Positions 1-12,880 of a DNA stretch of 64,000 nt are shown here, piece after piece; position 1 is the first letter of the stretch, and each line of letters begins with the position of its first letter. The DNA lies in assembly GCF_030272615.1 (NCBI RefSeq), contig NC_081409.1, positions 475,596,573-475,660,572 of the forward strand, read 5' to 3'. This DNA comes from Cryptomeria japonica (lineage: Eukaryota > Streptophyta > Pinopsida > Cupressales > Cupressaceae). The notes beneath the pieces are model-generated. The model saw only the letters and a list, made by a program, of their open reading frames with translations. It did no database searches and had not been told where the DNA came from. The position numbers and the translations under genes were made by a program.

Positions 1-2400
1 CTACAATCCCCACATAATCCAACATACCATTAAGCTTACCAAAGAAGCAAAGTCATTCCAACAAAAGTAGTGGCCCATCAATCCAAAGATTCAGTCCTTA
101 ATGTCACAAGAATTGCAAAAATTAATTAACTCTCATATCGTCTATCTGATTAATTATAGTACTTGGGTTTCTCACCTGGTACTGGTTCAGAAAAAGAATG
201 GAGACATCTGCCTCTCTGTATATTTTTGGGACCTAAATAGAGAGTCCTTAAAGGACCATTATCCTCTACCTCCAATGGAGTAAATCTTGCATACAGTAGC
301 TGGGTCTAAGATGTTCTCTATGCTTAACATCTTCTTCGGATATAACCAATTCCTTGTCAAACCGAAGGACCAACATAAAACCACATTCACCACCAAATGG
401 GGAATGATCACCTATCAAAAGATGTCATTCAAGTTGTCTAATGTCGGCACTACCTTCCAAAGAGCCATGGATATAGCCTTCTAGGAGCTAATTAACAAAA
501 TCATTCTTATTTACCTGGATGACTTGACAATGTTTTCAAAACATAAAGATCGTTTTGATCATTTAGAGCTAGTTTTCCAGAAATGCCTGGAGTTGGGTTT
601 CTCTCTAAACCCTAAGAAATGTATATTTGGAGTGCCTCAAGGAAATTTACTGGGAGACATAGTGTCTAAAGAGGGAGTGTCAATTACTCTAAACTATGTA
701 AAAGCTATCAAAGAGCTTCCCATGCCAGTAAACAAGAAAGGTGTCCAATCCTTCCTGGGAAAGATCAATTTCATCAACCAATTCATTTCTGATTTTGCTA
801 GAATGGTACGACCTGACACTCTTATGCTAAAAAGGGATCTCCATTTCAAATGCATCCTGAAAGACAAAGAAGCTTTCAAAAAGATAAAAGAGGCCATCTC
901 ATCTGCCCTTGTATTAGCTAACCTGATGGTGAATCCCATAGTCCGTGAGTACATAATGGAAGGAGAAATCATAGAGAAGAGAGTTAACTGGATTCCCAAG
1001 ATCCTTGAATATGACATTGATGTCAGACCTACCAAGGTAATCTAAGGGAAGGGTCTCTATGAATATATAGCTCAGGAGCTTGAGACTCCATAAGTGATAC
1101 AGGATGAAGTGGTGTTGACGCATATGGACCCAGATGAGAGGAGTCGGATCACTGACTGGAAGCACGTCATACAAACCAGAAGTTTCCCTCCAAACCTTCC
1201 CCCTGAGAAGAAAAGATTTTACATATTACAGAGTAGCGGTTACTGATTACTTGAAGGAGTCTTATTCAAAATAAATTTTGATGGGGTTCTACTCCATTGT
1301 GTAGACAAGAAGCAAGCCTAAAGGATTCTGCATGAATTCCACAATGACCCCATAGGAGGCCATTTCTCAGCTCAAACAACTACAATTAAAATCACCCATG
1401 TAGGAAATTATTGGTTCTCATTATTCAAAGATGTACATACTCTGGTTAGAGGATGTAAAGAATGTCAGTTCTATGTTGGGAAATGTAGAAATGTGGCTAT
1501 GTCGCTCAAGCCTATAGTGGTGGATGAGCCTTTTTCTCAATGGGGGTTAGACTTCATAGGGATGATCAATCTTCTATCCTCCATCAACCACAAATGGATC
1601 CTCACTGCGATAGATTACTTCACACACTAGATGGAGGAAGTTCCATTAAAGAATGCAATGGAAGCTGAGATATTGAACTTCTTAGAGGAGCTGGTTTCAA
1701 GGTTTGGTCTACCAAAGACTATAATATCAAATAATGCCAAAGCATTGACAAGTTCCGCAGTCACCCAATTCGCCCTCAACCAACGAATTTATCTAAAAAC
1801 TTCCTCAAACTATTACCCACAAGGGAACAGTTTGGCCAAGTCTACCAACAAAATTTGATTCAACTCATAAAAAGAATTGGAGCCAAATATAAAAAATAAT
1901 GGCACTACCATTTGAAGAGTGCACTATGGGCAGATCGAGTGACTCCCAAATAGGTGCTAAAGAATTCCCCATATGAGCTCATGTATGGAAAGGAATTGAA
2001 TTTCCCAGTCTCACTAGAGATTCCAACCTTGCAGCTTTTGAAATCTCTAGAGTTAGAGGAAAATGAACCCATGGAGGTAAGATTGGTGAAACTCCTGGAG
2101 TTACAAGAAAATAAGGAAACATCTTTTGAGTCTCTCCAAAATCGTTAGCAAATTTTCAAAAAGTGGTTTGACAAGAACAGTTAGCATCCTGGTTTTAAGC
2201 ACGCAGATCTTGTCCTGAAATATAATGAACATGGTGCTAAGTCAAAATAGCATGCAAAGTTCAATAGTTTGTGGGAGGGTCCATTTTGCATCTTCAAAGG
2301 AAAGGGATTTAATGCTTTTGTACTAGAAAACTCGCAAGCTAAACTATTGGAGATCCCAGTCAATGGGATCCATCGTAAACTCTTCAATTAAGCCTTAGCT
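1..2400 (+). pseudogene. Ty3/gypsy pol remnant (RT, integrase), 5' end outside window
   Basis: This is a reverse transcriptase/integrase polyprotein remnant, read mostly in one frame with several stops. The RT part (about 100-930) shows WVSHLVLVQKKNGD, PLPPME, GYNQF, TTFTTKWG, FQRAMDIAF and the catalytic YLDD at about 511-522. The tether follows at once (KRVNWIPKILEYDIDVRP, about 975-1030), so nearly the whole RNase H domain expected between them is missing. The integrase (about 1310-1900) keeps the HHCC zinc-finger residues (HEFHNDPIGGH, CKEC) and the first Asp (WGLDF). The second Asp is Asn (IISNNAKA) and the Glu is Lys (YYPQGNSLAKS). A C-terminal integrase tail with WEGPF follows to about 2390. 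The order RT before IN defines Ty3/gypsy. No chromodomain is visible, so a Tat-like non-chromovirus is my tentative placement. It is inactive. Confidence 0.85.
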
Positions 2401-3642
2401 GCTTATTTTGTGTAAATATTATCAATAGTGTGTTCCCTATTTTTGCAGATGCCTTTTGTCCAAAGTCTACAATACTTTTGAGCTCTTAAAAGTCTTAAGT
2501 GAAAGTCTTGAGCCAAATAAAAGAAATCAAGAATAGAAAGCACATTTTTGAGAAATGAAAGAGCCATAGTGATACGAAAGTAGAATATCATATTATATTA
2601 TGCACTATTGTTTTTACATAATTACATGGCAAAAATAGGCGCTTAGGCCTTGTCGCGGATAAACAAAAGAAAGCATGAGGAACGATCATATCAAAGGAGG
2701 AGCCTATTATACTTCTTTTTCATCTCTATCTTCCTCATCATCATCTGTTTCCCCCACATAATATGAATCAGAATCTAAGAAATGCAAGATTACTTAGAGA
2801 ACAAGAGGATCATCTGGAGTCAAGATCCTCAGGAAGATATAGTCACGAAAATCTGAGTACCAGGTGACCCCATCCGAGTTTACCAGGAGATGCAGCCACA
2901 GTAGTAAATCAATAGCTCACCACACCCGGTCTCAATGTAGTGTTAGGGTCATATTATTAAAGCCAGAGACAAATGGGACATGGGACCACCTCATTGTTGT
3001 CAACAAAGTGCCTCATGTCCAACGTTGATGGGATGCCTATGTAAGGGACTGCATTTTCAATTACTGCTTCCAACTCGCCCAAGTACTTTCCAAGAAAAAG
3101 TACTTTAATAAGGTGTGTAATAAGGTTCCTGGGCAGATCAATATCTAGCAGAGAGGCAACAAAGCAAGAAGAGATGTTTGTGTTCACTCGGTACCTATTC
3201 TTAGAGCCTACCAAATCCTTGCCTAATACCCATTTTAAAGCTACAATGACTATCGGATTTCTATTGCATGTTATTCTCTATAGACAATGATCAAAATGTT
3301 CCCTAAAAATGCAACTTGATTTCCAATGCTCACTAGCCTAATGGTGGTGTCCATAGCTTCTACTCCTAACAGCTAAAGCTAAATGCTCAGAGTATAATTG
3401 TTTTCCCAAGTAGTATTTATAGAAATCTTGTGGTCGAAAGCAATATTCACAGCTTGTCCATCAATACAAGTTTATGTTTAATGGCATTTCATTTCCTGAC
3501 AAGGAGATTTTTTTTAAAGATTATAATCCACCTGTGCAGGGTTTCAAGGGGTGTGCAAATCCTTAGTTATTTCCATGCATCCATCCATAATATTTCCTTT
3601 TGTAGAAAATCCTAAGTAGCCCCTTGCCCATGCATGTGTAAA
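2401..3642. other. No gene recognised; probable 3' untranslated part of the gypsy element
   Basis: AT-rich sequence directly downstream of the integrase remnant, with no coding pattern or RNA gene that I can support. In position it would be the region between pol and a 3' LTR, but I could not delimit an LTR. Confidence 0.4.
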
Positions 3643-3709
3643 GTGGAAAATTGGGAGCTTAGCAAATTCTCCACGTGGGAAGGGAAAATTCACTAAGCTC
3701 AATTTTCAC
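3643..3709. repeat. Imperfect inverted repeat with a CACGTG core
   Basis: The arms GTGGAAAATTGGGAGCTTAG (3643-3662) and CTAAGCTCAATTTTCAC (3693-3709) are reverse complements apart from three extra bases in the left arm. The loop contains CCACGTGG, that is, the G-box hexamer CACGTG at 3672-3677. Its function is unknown; it may be an LTR regulatory or structural piece. Confidence 0.5.
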
Positions 3710-3899
3710 TTGAGGGGGACTTCACATTCAAAAGAGGGGTTGAATCTACTAGATCCAATCCTAAATGATCTAAGGATTGAATACTAAGTAGATTGGTTGT
3801 GATTGGAATGAAATTGAGCCTCTTTTCTAAGTTGATTAATTGAATTAAGACTAAGTGTTGGAATGAAGACAAAGTATGTGAAAACAACGAGCTGCAGAT

Positions 3900-4778
3900 T
3901 CGAGATTCAGCCATGCACATAGATGTGAGAAGTTTGAGATGACTCCAAGTTGCTCTGCAAAATGGGCAGAAATTGCAGGGACCATGTGTCTAGACAGGGG
4001 CGCCCTCAACTTGTTCCTCTGAACTTTTCGTGCATCAAAAGAGAGTTTTTCTATCTCTGTGAATAAAACTCAATTCTAGAAGTACAGTTGCACACCTACT
4101 TTCTACACACATAAGGAAAGGTAAATGTGTTGGGAATAGGGGTTTGCCTTCAAGTTAAACCTCAGTTTTTGAATTACCAAGGTTGAAATAATGTAATTGA
4201 AATGATTGAAAGTAGAAATCCTCCTCTTTGAGGGGATGTTGAATTGCTTGAAAATGAAATGCTTATACCTCCTTGTGATTTTTTTCTTGCCTCCACATGG
4301 AATTATGATTTCATAAAGTATAATGATGATCTCCTCTTCAATGCTTGAAATCTTGACTCTATTGTTGCTCCAAAGCTTCAAGGAAGATTGAAAATGCTCA
4401 ATTGCTATTGAATGCTTGAATGCTTGATCTCTTGAATGCTTAGATGCTTGATTGATTTTTTGTTATATTTCAAATGAGAGGGGAAATCCCTCTTATATAC
4501 TTGCTCGTAGGATTAATTGAGTGATTTTTCGACTTAAGCCAACATAGGGGGATTTTCCTGCTTCAAATTTGAGTTAGGAAAGGGAGAGTGGTCCAAGATA
4601 GGTCCCCGTTAATTTGGGGTAGGATCAAGGTGTGGGTAGAGTGCATTGTTAAGTTGCAAGGTGTTTTTGATGTGCATGAGCATATTCAGGTCTCTAATCA
4701 AACTGAGGGGCACAAACACTAAGGTGAAGACTCTAATGTAGTTGAAAGTTTCAAGGGGTGCAATTTTAAGACGTTACA
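3900..4778 (-). repeat. LTR-like sequence, minus orientation (tentative)
   Basis: On the minus strand this stretch has an LTR-like layout. It would start TGTAACGTCTTAAAATTG (ending at 4778 on the plus strand), similar to the LTR start TGTAATACCCTAAAATTGG of the element at 11079-25484. A TATA box lies inside (4488-4502), and 40-100 bp further on come repeats of ATTCAAGC, as often seen in the R/U5 part of plant gypsy LTRs. I found no partner LTR and no clear target duplication, so the left limit is approximate. Confidence 0.35.
4488..4502 (-). promoter_or_regulatory. TATA-box-like sequence in LTR-like region
   Basis: On the minus strand it reads AAGTATATAAGAGGG, a good plant TATA box, and is followed by the repeated ATTCAAGC stretch. 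This supports an LTR promoter on the minus strand; no transcript evidence is available. Confidence 0.35.
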
Positions 4779-5599
4779 ATACACTCAATAGGTTTTCATA
4801 AATGTCCATAGGTAAGAGAATGTACTCTTACCAAGAATGTTGTTAGGAGCTTTCAAATGATAGCAGAAAAGGCATGATGGCCTTGCTAGCTTAGTGAGTT
4901 GGCAGTCACATGGATGTCATGCAGATTAATTTTGCACGTATATACAAGGTGGCATACTCATCAGGTAAAGTTTGCAATTAACACATCATTCAGTAAGAAA
5001 ATCAAGGACCTAATCTTCTTGAGAAATATTTATCAAAGGTAAAAGTGCATGCAAAGACAGCCTTAAGAAAACTTTCTTCATGCCAAAGTGTAAATTTTGG
5101 AAAGCATAAGAGAATGGCGTCAATACAAGGAGTTTCATGTTCTGCCTTAGAGAATCAGTATGTAAACATTTTCAAAGACATATCTTATACATCTCATATC
5201 ATGCCCCCAAATCATGTTCGCCCAAAGACCAAGTCGAAGGCAAAAACCATGACCAAAAACCCTTCTGTGGTAGGAGACAAATATAAATAAGTCTTTGATC
5301 TAAATCTCCACAAACAACCAAAGACTCTTTGGGAAGGTGCCTATTAGAGAAACAAGAGGGGTAGTTCAAATAAGTTTTCTCTCAAGCTTTGGAATTTCGG
5401 CCTTCTACAATGCATGGTCCCCATGGTTCCTCACTGCCATGATTTTATTGATGCATGCTTTGCGCAATTCAAACCTAATCCAATAATAATAGAAGGAGAG
5501 TCACTAAGAGTAGTGATAAGAGTAGAATCCATCAGAGATGTTGTTTATCCCACAGATTAACAACAACATGGATATTTTCTACAAGAAGGTCCTAGAGGG
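4779..5599. other. No gene recognised
   Basis: Mixed-composition sequence. A short reading frame at 5045-5290 has no recognisable domain and is not supported as a gene. The decayed ORF beginning near 5600 may extend somewhat into this stretch (from about 5400). Confidence 0.4.
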
Positions 5600-8500
5600 T
5601 TATCGGCAAGGCAGGCATGGAACTGCCAGTTTCTCCAATGATGCGATGCAAAGGGACTAGAATTTTATAGATCCCTCGATTCCCATTATCATATGGAAAC
5701 CTCAAACAACAAGATTTTAAGGATGCTATATCCATGTTGGCGTATCTTTTTGGTTTTGATAATGATTGAAATGGTCACCCTTTTCAGATGGGTTTCTTGT
5801 TCAAGTTCCAGAAGTAGAGGGAAGATTTTTTATATGATTTTGTGGACGTCCTTGTTTAGGAGATTGTGGAACAATTATTGGACTTCCTAAGGTATTATAG
5901 ATTTAGGTACACTTCCTTCCTAGTCCACAAGTTTTTGTATCAGAACATCAACTTAATTAGAGAGCATATGGAGCTTTCCATGTATGATATCCAAAATAGG
6001 AAGAAGCTCATAACTTTGTGGACCTACATATTGTCCACTATGCATGATGTGTATGCATTTTCAGATGGTTTCTTAGCCCCTTCCATACAAGATTTGAGTA
6101 AGAAAGACATGGATTCTATTACTCGCTTTTCAACGAGTCAAATTCGCTAGATGGCAATGAATAGTCCCCCATGTGATTGGTATTTAGGACAAGATTTTTC
6201 TTTCATGAAGGTTCATGGGTTCATAGAGGAGCCTTTCTTCCTCACATAGTATGTTCCTAATCGCACCTTAGCCCTATAAATGTTTAGGCAGATGGTTATA
6301 ATTGAAGAACGCATAGGCTGGGGGAGACATGGGGTAGCTATAATCCAAGATAATAAGATCATAGGGCCCATTGTCATCTCTAAAAGACTTCAAGTAGAGT
6401 ATGTGCTTACTTCAAAGCTAGTTTAGTTGGGCCTGGTAGCTATTCATGATAAATGGAGTTATGATCCAGATGGACACCTCTCCATAAGAAAGACACCTAT
6501 AATGCATGTATCACGTGGTCCCCTCTAGGATTCCTAGAGAAATACAAAAGAAGATGACTTGACACTGTATGTGAATTTAAATCTCATCCCTAAGGAAGAG
6601 AAACTACCTTGGTTAGCATTCTATGAACTAATAGGAATGGTTGATCCTGTTAAGAAATTGCTAGCTATTTTATACAAGAAAATGGAAGAAGATACTTGGC
6701 CTAAAGATAAAAGGAAATCATTTTGGATATACAGGCAAGAAGTGGGACAACCCCAAGTGGGATTGGGAAATCTTCCCGGTGATGATACTTTTGAAGAACA
6801 ATGGAAAAAATATAATGATGGCATTGAAGATGATTATGAACCTTCCCCAAGTGGCACTGATGAGGGAGGTATTGCATAAGTGGTTGAGACGCCTAGGGGA
6901 AAAGGGAAATAGATCAAGATTATCCCTCTAATGGTAAGCTTTGCACCTTTGCTTGCATACCATGCTATAAAGAATCCTATCGGTAGGCATCACTCCCAAA
7001 TCTTGAGAAAGCAATCGAGTGAAATGCCTCAGCAACATAGTTCTCCAGAAGTAGGTGTGCCCCCCCAGAAGAAGAACAAAAACATAACTAATGTTCTTAG
7101 GAGTACTCAAGCACAAGTACATGTATCGTCACCAGCCCCAGTTGTGTCGGCAATGTCTTCGGCTTCATATTGTTTTCTCCCCCTCTTCTTTCTTCTCAAT
7201 CTCTAGTTTCTATTACAACATCATCCTCTCTTGAGACTGCCATTGTATCTAGCAACCCAGAGGTACTTGTATCTTTCATGGCAATTATGAAGCCTCAATC
7301 AGTCTCATTCTTCACTAGCCTTGTTGTATCCTCCCCGCCTAGCATTGCCTCTTTTGGCACTACAGTAAGTGTATCTCACTTAGCTCAAACCCCAAGTCAG
7401 TCAACAAAAATATCCTCCATAGCGTGCACTCTCAAGTTTGCGAGCTATACGTCCACTACATCATCAAGTGTTGGGTCACTATTTTCCTCTCCTGTCAGCA
7501 TCTTCCCAGCAATCCCTCCTTTTTCCCTTGCTACTCTCACCTTGACAGCTTAAACCCAATTGCAAACCACTATAGCCCCAATTCCTTTCATCCCTCCTCT
7601 AGGGGTTCCTTTCACAGGGCAAATGATCCCTCCCCCATCAGATTTTATGTAGCACATGAATTCTGCCAAGCTCACCCAAGCTCAAAGAGAATAGCGAAGG
7701 AAAGCTAAAGATTCTCATAAGCCTATAGAATCCTGCATACAGACCTCATATAGGGAAGATCATGAAAACCTATTGTTCACAGCTATGACACTAAGTGTTC
7801 TCAAGCTAGTAGGCCAGATGCGGCCTAAAGATTATTCAATACATGCCATTGGCATTCATCTAAAACAAGCCCGACCACAGGACAAAGTGGAACTCATGGA
7901 GGAGTCATAGAAAGTGGTCTTTTGACTATTTGAAGTGTACCCAATGCTTGGATAAACTCATAGTTGATTTGGAAAGAGTAAAGGATACAAATGAATAGTT
8001 GTAGAAAGAAGGAAAGGCCAAGGATGCAAAGGTTTCTCATCTTCAATCTTCAATGCTTCAGGAAAAGAGTAAATGAGATAGGCTTCAGAGTGCATTGAAT
8101 AACATAGTAAGCCAATTGCAAGCAGAGCAATCTACCAAGAATAAGTTGACCAAGGAGTTATATGACAAGGAGAAAGAACTTTTGCGGGTTAAAGTAGTTG
8201 CCCCCAATATAACTCAAATCCAGACACAATTACAAAAATTTATTGTAGAGAAAGAGAAATACCATCAAGAATTCATCAATACATGAGCTCTTCTTGAAGA
8301 GGATAGAAAAGTAAAAGATCAGACTTTGTGAGATTTCCTGGAAAAGTAGGCCTAGTCTGCATGGAAGCTTCAAAAATTAAGAGTGACTTTGGAAAATAAG
8401 TAGGTGGATAATAACTAGTAGCAAGAAGAGCTATAGGATAAACACACTAGGATAATGGTGCTAAAAACATCAGCTAACAAATCCAGCAGGAAAGATGCAA

Positions 8501-9480
8501 GAGTTGTAGGAGAAGATAGAATCAAAAGAAGTTGAAGTGGAACTTCTTTCAAAACCATCGACTGCCTAGCCTACCCCTCCCATGGACTTCCCATATGGTG
8601 CAGGAGCTTCATAATGCATATTAGGAGAAAATAAGGTAGTTTGTTTCCTCTTTGGAGTTAGCTCTAAAATTCTTGGTAGATTCCCATTCCTTGTGTGTTA
8701 GACTTAGTATCACCATTAAGAAAATCATGCAGTTGTTTATGCCCAAGGTCTCTGACAATTAGAAGTTAGTAAATTGGTTATAAGTTGCTTCTACCCAAGA
8801 GTTAGCCATTGTAGAAATTGATAATCCTAAAGAAGTATCCCCAAAAACTAACAAATTCCTCAATTGCAACAAAGTGGTTGTGTAGAGTGCTTTAAGCTTA
8901 TCATCTTTAAAATCCTTGGTCGCCTTCTTTAAGGAGCACTTTGGGGATTTCATAAAACTTGTCTTACCTTCACATTTCATCTCAGGTGGATCATTCCTAA
9001 GTGTCGAGTAGTTTTTGGGCCTAATAGCGCAGCAACAACAAGATCAGTCATTCCTACAGGCTTTGAGTAGCCCTCCTAAAGTCGACGAGGTTGAAAGTTT
9101 GATTCATCCATTGGTCCAATTCCTCACTTTATCTGAACTAACTCACAAGGAGTTAAGCAACTCGCCTTTCAGGGAAATCATCAAGCTAGATCAAAATTCT
9201 CAGTCCCTCAAGGCTCAAGCTCTCCCCTCAGAATATGATTGGTTTTCCTTGTAGCAGGTTTTCGACAAACTTTTCAAGGTAGAAACATAAGTCTGGTCTA
9301 CGAATATTGAATTTTGGGTATCTACATCTCCCATGTGGGATTATCCCAGAAGTCACCAAGAAACTATCGACTTTTTATGCATGGTGCCCATCAAGGAACT
9401 AGCTTACTGTTTTTTGTTAAGTCCCCACTCGAGTTTGCTTTTTGGCGCTTTCTCATTTTCCACACATTCGCATGTCTTGC
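5600..9480 (+). pseudogene. Long decayed ORF of unknown function, retroelement-type accessory protein
   Basis: A chain of open segments, mostly in one frame and broken by stops, gives a former protein of more than 1200 residues. I do not recognise the family. In order I see: a helical N-terminal part (about 5720-6150, LLDFLRYYRFRYTSFLVHKF); a mixed alpha/beta part (6280-6890) with PWLAFYELIGMVDPVKKLL and SFWIYRQEVGQPQVGLGNLP, followed by an acidic stretch; a long Ser/Thr/Pro-rich linker (about 6930-7700) where the frame changes; a coiled coil (about 7930-8400); and a C-terminal part (8640-9480) with LSELTHKELSNSPF. No RT, integrase, transposase or zinc-knuckle motif is visible. Globular head, Ser-rich linker and coiled coil recall plant-mobile-domain-type proteins inside large LTR elements, such as the one at 13929-17289. 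That analogy is inference. Confidence 0.5.
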
Positions 9481-11078
9481 ATCATTCAATCCTTTCTTTT
9501 CCCTTTGCTCAGAAGTCACGATCAACTGATGTGTGGCAGGGTTCTTCTTTGCTTTCACATCGTTGGGCCCATGGTTATCAAGTTAGAATTTGTTGTGATA
9601 TGTGGCAGCTCTCCACTGTGTTTCTAATTTGTAGTTTTGCCAATTTTTTAGTCTCTCCCTCTTGTTGCCACGTGTTTCTTGTAACAATAATCAAGAGGTC
9701 TCTGCATGTTCTTTCCATGTAGTGGAGCATTTGCTTTCCAACAGTAAGCAGTTCAAGAAATGGCCGCAAATCTTTCTTTGGTCTGATTAACAGAATATTT
9801 AGAGGCGGTTACACTAGCTGAAAAAATGGTTTTCTCCTTCACTCTCCTTGTTGTTTTATGAATAGTGATGGTTCTTCCAGCGATGCATCCTGGTGATGCC
9901 TTCTCCATTTCCAAGCGTCGGGCAATTAGGTCCTACTCTATAAGAATCTCAATTTTTGCCTTGCAAAGGGTTCAGAACTTTTAGTTGAAAAAGATATAAA
10001 TAAGTAATCTCGATAGGAATTTGGCCTTTTAATCTGTGATTGTATTTCTGAAGATAGAATAAACAAAATGTGGTTGTGGCCTCTATGATTACTATTGTTC
10101 AATGTGCATTAATATTTTTCTATGTATCTTTGAAATTCTAACATAACTTTAGAAATATATGCTTAAGGCTCTCTCGATTAAACAATGTTTTTGCACTTGT
10201 TATCTAGTGGATGCATGGTGTAAATTGCTTTATGTTAAAAGAATCTTTGATTGTATCTTGATCAATGTTCTGGGCATGTAGATTGTTGAATGGGCCTTAG
10301 AATGGCATATACGTGAAGTTGTATGTTCTTCTTAGTCCATTAAAATTAATTCAATGTATCGCTTTAGAAAAGTTTTTTTCTTTTAAACTTTCTTTCTTCC
10401 CCTTTTCTCCCCCAAATGAACAAAGAGTCAACTTCTAAAATCCCATAGGTTACTTAGTGAAAATGCACAGGTTCCCCATCACTGAGTTTCCCATAAGGTT
10501 ATATTCCTAAAATCAATTCCAGTGATCAACAACACCAACTCCTAAATTCACTATACTAAGTTACGTTTTAGAGTTTTAATTTCAACCTCCCCCTTACCTG
10601 AGTAAATTTTCTTTGTTATTTCCAAACCTTGTTCCTTAACACTTTTCACTATAGTATCTCATTGAAATTGTGAGTTTTGACATATCCTTATTGTCATGCC
10701 TTAATGGACGAATTCCTTATCATCCCTAACTCTTGTTCCCCAACTCCTTGAAAATGGTTTGGATCATAAGATATCTTAGACCCTTACTCTATGAAACACT
10801 AAAACTCCCATGTTTTGTATTATTCGCTCCCACCTACTTACCAAAATAAATCAAGATACCATTAATGACCATATCTAATACCACAACTATTCCAAAAGGA
10901 TTTTCCCACCAAAAAATACTTTGTAATCTAAAGATCACATTCACATGTACTTCTGGTGATGAAAAAGGAATATGAAAATTGTGTCACTTTATTGTGATGG
11001 TTGTGTTTTTGACGGATGGTTTGTATGTAAAATCCACCTTTCCTTTTTATCATTTTGCAAGATCTAAGCATTCCTTAC
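9481..11078. other. No gene recognised
   Basis: AT-rich flank of the LTR element that begins at 11079. Several short frames overlap at 9314-9769 on both strands, but none shows a domain or continues through stops, so no gene is called. The last five bases (11074-11078, CTTAC) are the left target duplication of the next element. Confidence 0.5.
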
Positions 11079-12207
11079 TGTGTCTATGAAAAAGTGGAAT
11101 AAGTCTGTAAGTTGCAAGACACAACACTTCAATTAAGTCATTACATGTATGGTTAGACAGATATAAACATGAAATATAAAACCATAACAAATCAACTAAT
11201 TACCTTCTAAAAGATGCGAGTATAAGATTGCTCTCATATTTGTATAAGCAATACTAGTGACTAGACTACACCAAGATGAAGCATTTAATCTATATGAGCA
11301 TGATATTAAGCTAAATGGATACAAGATGGATGAATAAATTCAAGCAATCATAAATATGCAAAAAGAAATTAAACTAAGATGCACTAATCTCCAACATCAA
11401 GCAACAATATATTCAATGACTCCAGAGAAAAAACTATATAATAACAATAAATCTCCAGGGTGTTTTGAATGAGAGATGAAGGCTAAATTTATAGAGAATC
11501 ACAAGAGAGATCAAGAAAAAGTACAATTTAGGATTAATTGAAATAATTGAGAAATCAAATTCAGTTAACCTTGAGATAAATTCCAACTATAGTTTAATTG
11601 AAATGCATTCAGATAAGAAGTTCGAGTTGCATTGGTGATAGAATTAATTAATTCCATGCATTTGTGATAAAAATAGGTAATTCTTTGATTTATTCAAGAA
11701 AAAAGTCTTTTGAATGCAACTGAACTTCTTTTTCTCAAAAGCTTTAAGTTCTAATTTTAGAGAATGATTAAATTCCTTTTATTTGCTTTTCTGATTTCAA
11801 GTTCTCAATTTAGAAGAAAGAAATAATATCTCGAGTTTCATTTCTCTTTCAATTCAATTCTTTTATTTTATTTTCAATTAAGTCTTTCTTTGTGATTAAT
11901 TACTCTTTTGTAATAAATTAATTCATTTTTTATGATTAAATGGCAATTTTATTAATTAATTAAATATGCTAGGATATTTAATAAATTAAATAGGATAATT
12001 GATCAAAATAATTTTCTTGGAATGATTTAATTAATTAAATAAATATTTAATTAATATAGAATAAGTCACTTGCCATGTGACATTTGATGATTGAAGAATT
12101 AATTAATTGTGTGCTCAAAGTTGATTTAATTGTCTTTTGTTAGGACCTTGGCGATGTTGTCGAAATTAGGGGCCTGTGGTTTAGGTGACCAATTTTAGGG
12201 TATTACA
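11079..12207 (-). repeat. 3' LTR of the pol-less gypsy-type element
   Basis: Read on the minus strand it starts TGTAATACCCTAAAATTGG and ends CATAGACACA, giving TG...CA termini. It matches 24340-25484 over its full length. A TATA-like CTCTATAAATTTAG lies at about 11483-11496 on the minus strand. Several AT-rich runs (TTAATTAATT) occupy its 5' half. Confidence 0.85.
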
Positions 12208-12220
12208 TTTGCCCCTCTTT
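12208..12220 (-). other. Polypurine tract
   Basis: AAAGAGGGGCAAA on the minus strand ends exactly where the 3' LTR starts. It is the expected primer for plus-strand DNA synthesis and fixes the element's orientation. Confidence 0.75.
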
Positions 12221-12273
12221 GAATTAATGTGCGAGCAGCACGTTGGTTCAAAGAATAGTTGATGTCTAGGAGA

Positions 12274-12880
12274 TACCAATTATGAACTTGATTGATCACA
12301 AACCAGATGAAGAGCAAGGTGTTTAGCTTGATTTGAAGCAATGAAGCTGAACAGAGTTGATTAAAGCGATATTGATCCCGAACTTGATTGAACTAGGAAC
12401 AATAGAGAGAAAAGATATCAAACTTGAACTTGATTGATCAATAAGGGGATCTTACTGATCTAGAACTTGATTGAACTAGACACAGTGAGCGAAGATAAAA
12501 TCAATCTGGAACTTGATGGATCAAGACACGATGAGGGAAGATAAACTTTCTAGCTTGATTTGATGCGATGAAACTGAACACCTGCTTAGATTGAGCGTGT
12601 GATCCAAGATACTCTTTAAAATTTTGATTGAGTTTAAATGAATAATCATCTTGATGAAAAGCGATGAAATTGATTAACGTTAAGAGATTGATTCAAATGA
12701 AGATTAATATAAGCTTGATCTAAAGCGATGAAGTTGATATTGCCCCTAGCGATTTATTCGATTCAGATGATCGAGAGATCTCAATTTGGTATGAAGTGAT
12801 GAAGCTGAGATGCCCCTTAGTGATAATAATTTGTTTGATTTTCTTTAGTTGAAAAGATTTTTGCTCGACTTTTGATGAAG
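12274..12880. repeat. Degenerate interspersed repeats (GAACTTGATTGA units)
   Basis: The motif GAACTTGATTGA or a close variant recurs about six times between 12274 and 12520. AGCGATGAAGCTGA-like motifs recur through the rest. This is low-complexity element sequence between the 3' LTR and the antisense PMD gene, with no coding pattern. Confidence 0.5.

Noticed and set aside
9314-9769. Overlapping frames on both strands, up to 129 codons
   Set aside because: No domain, no codon-level signal, and stops immediately around; probably chance or the decayed tail of the upstream ORF.
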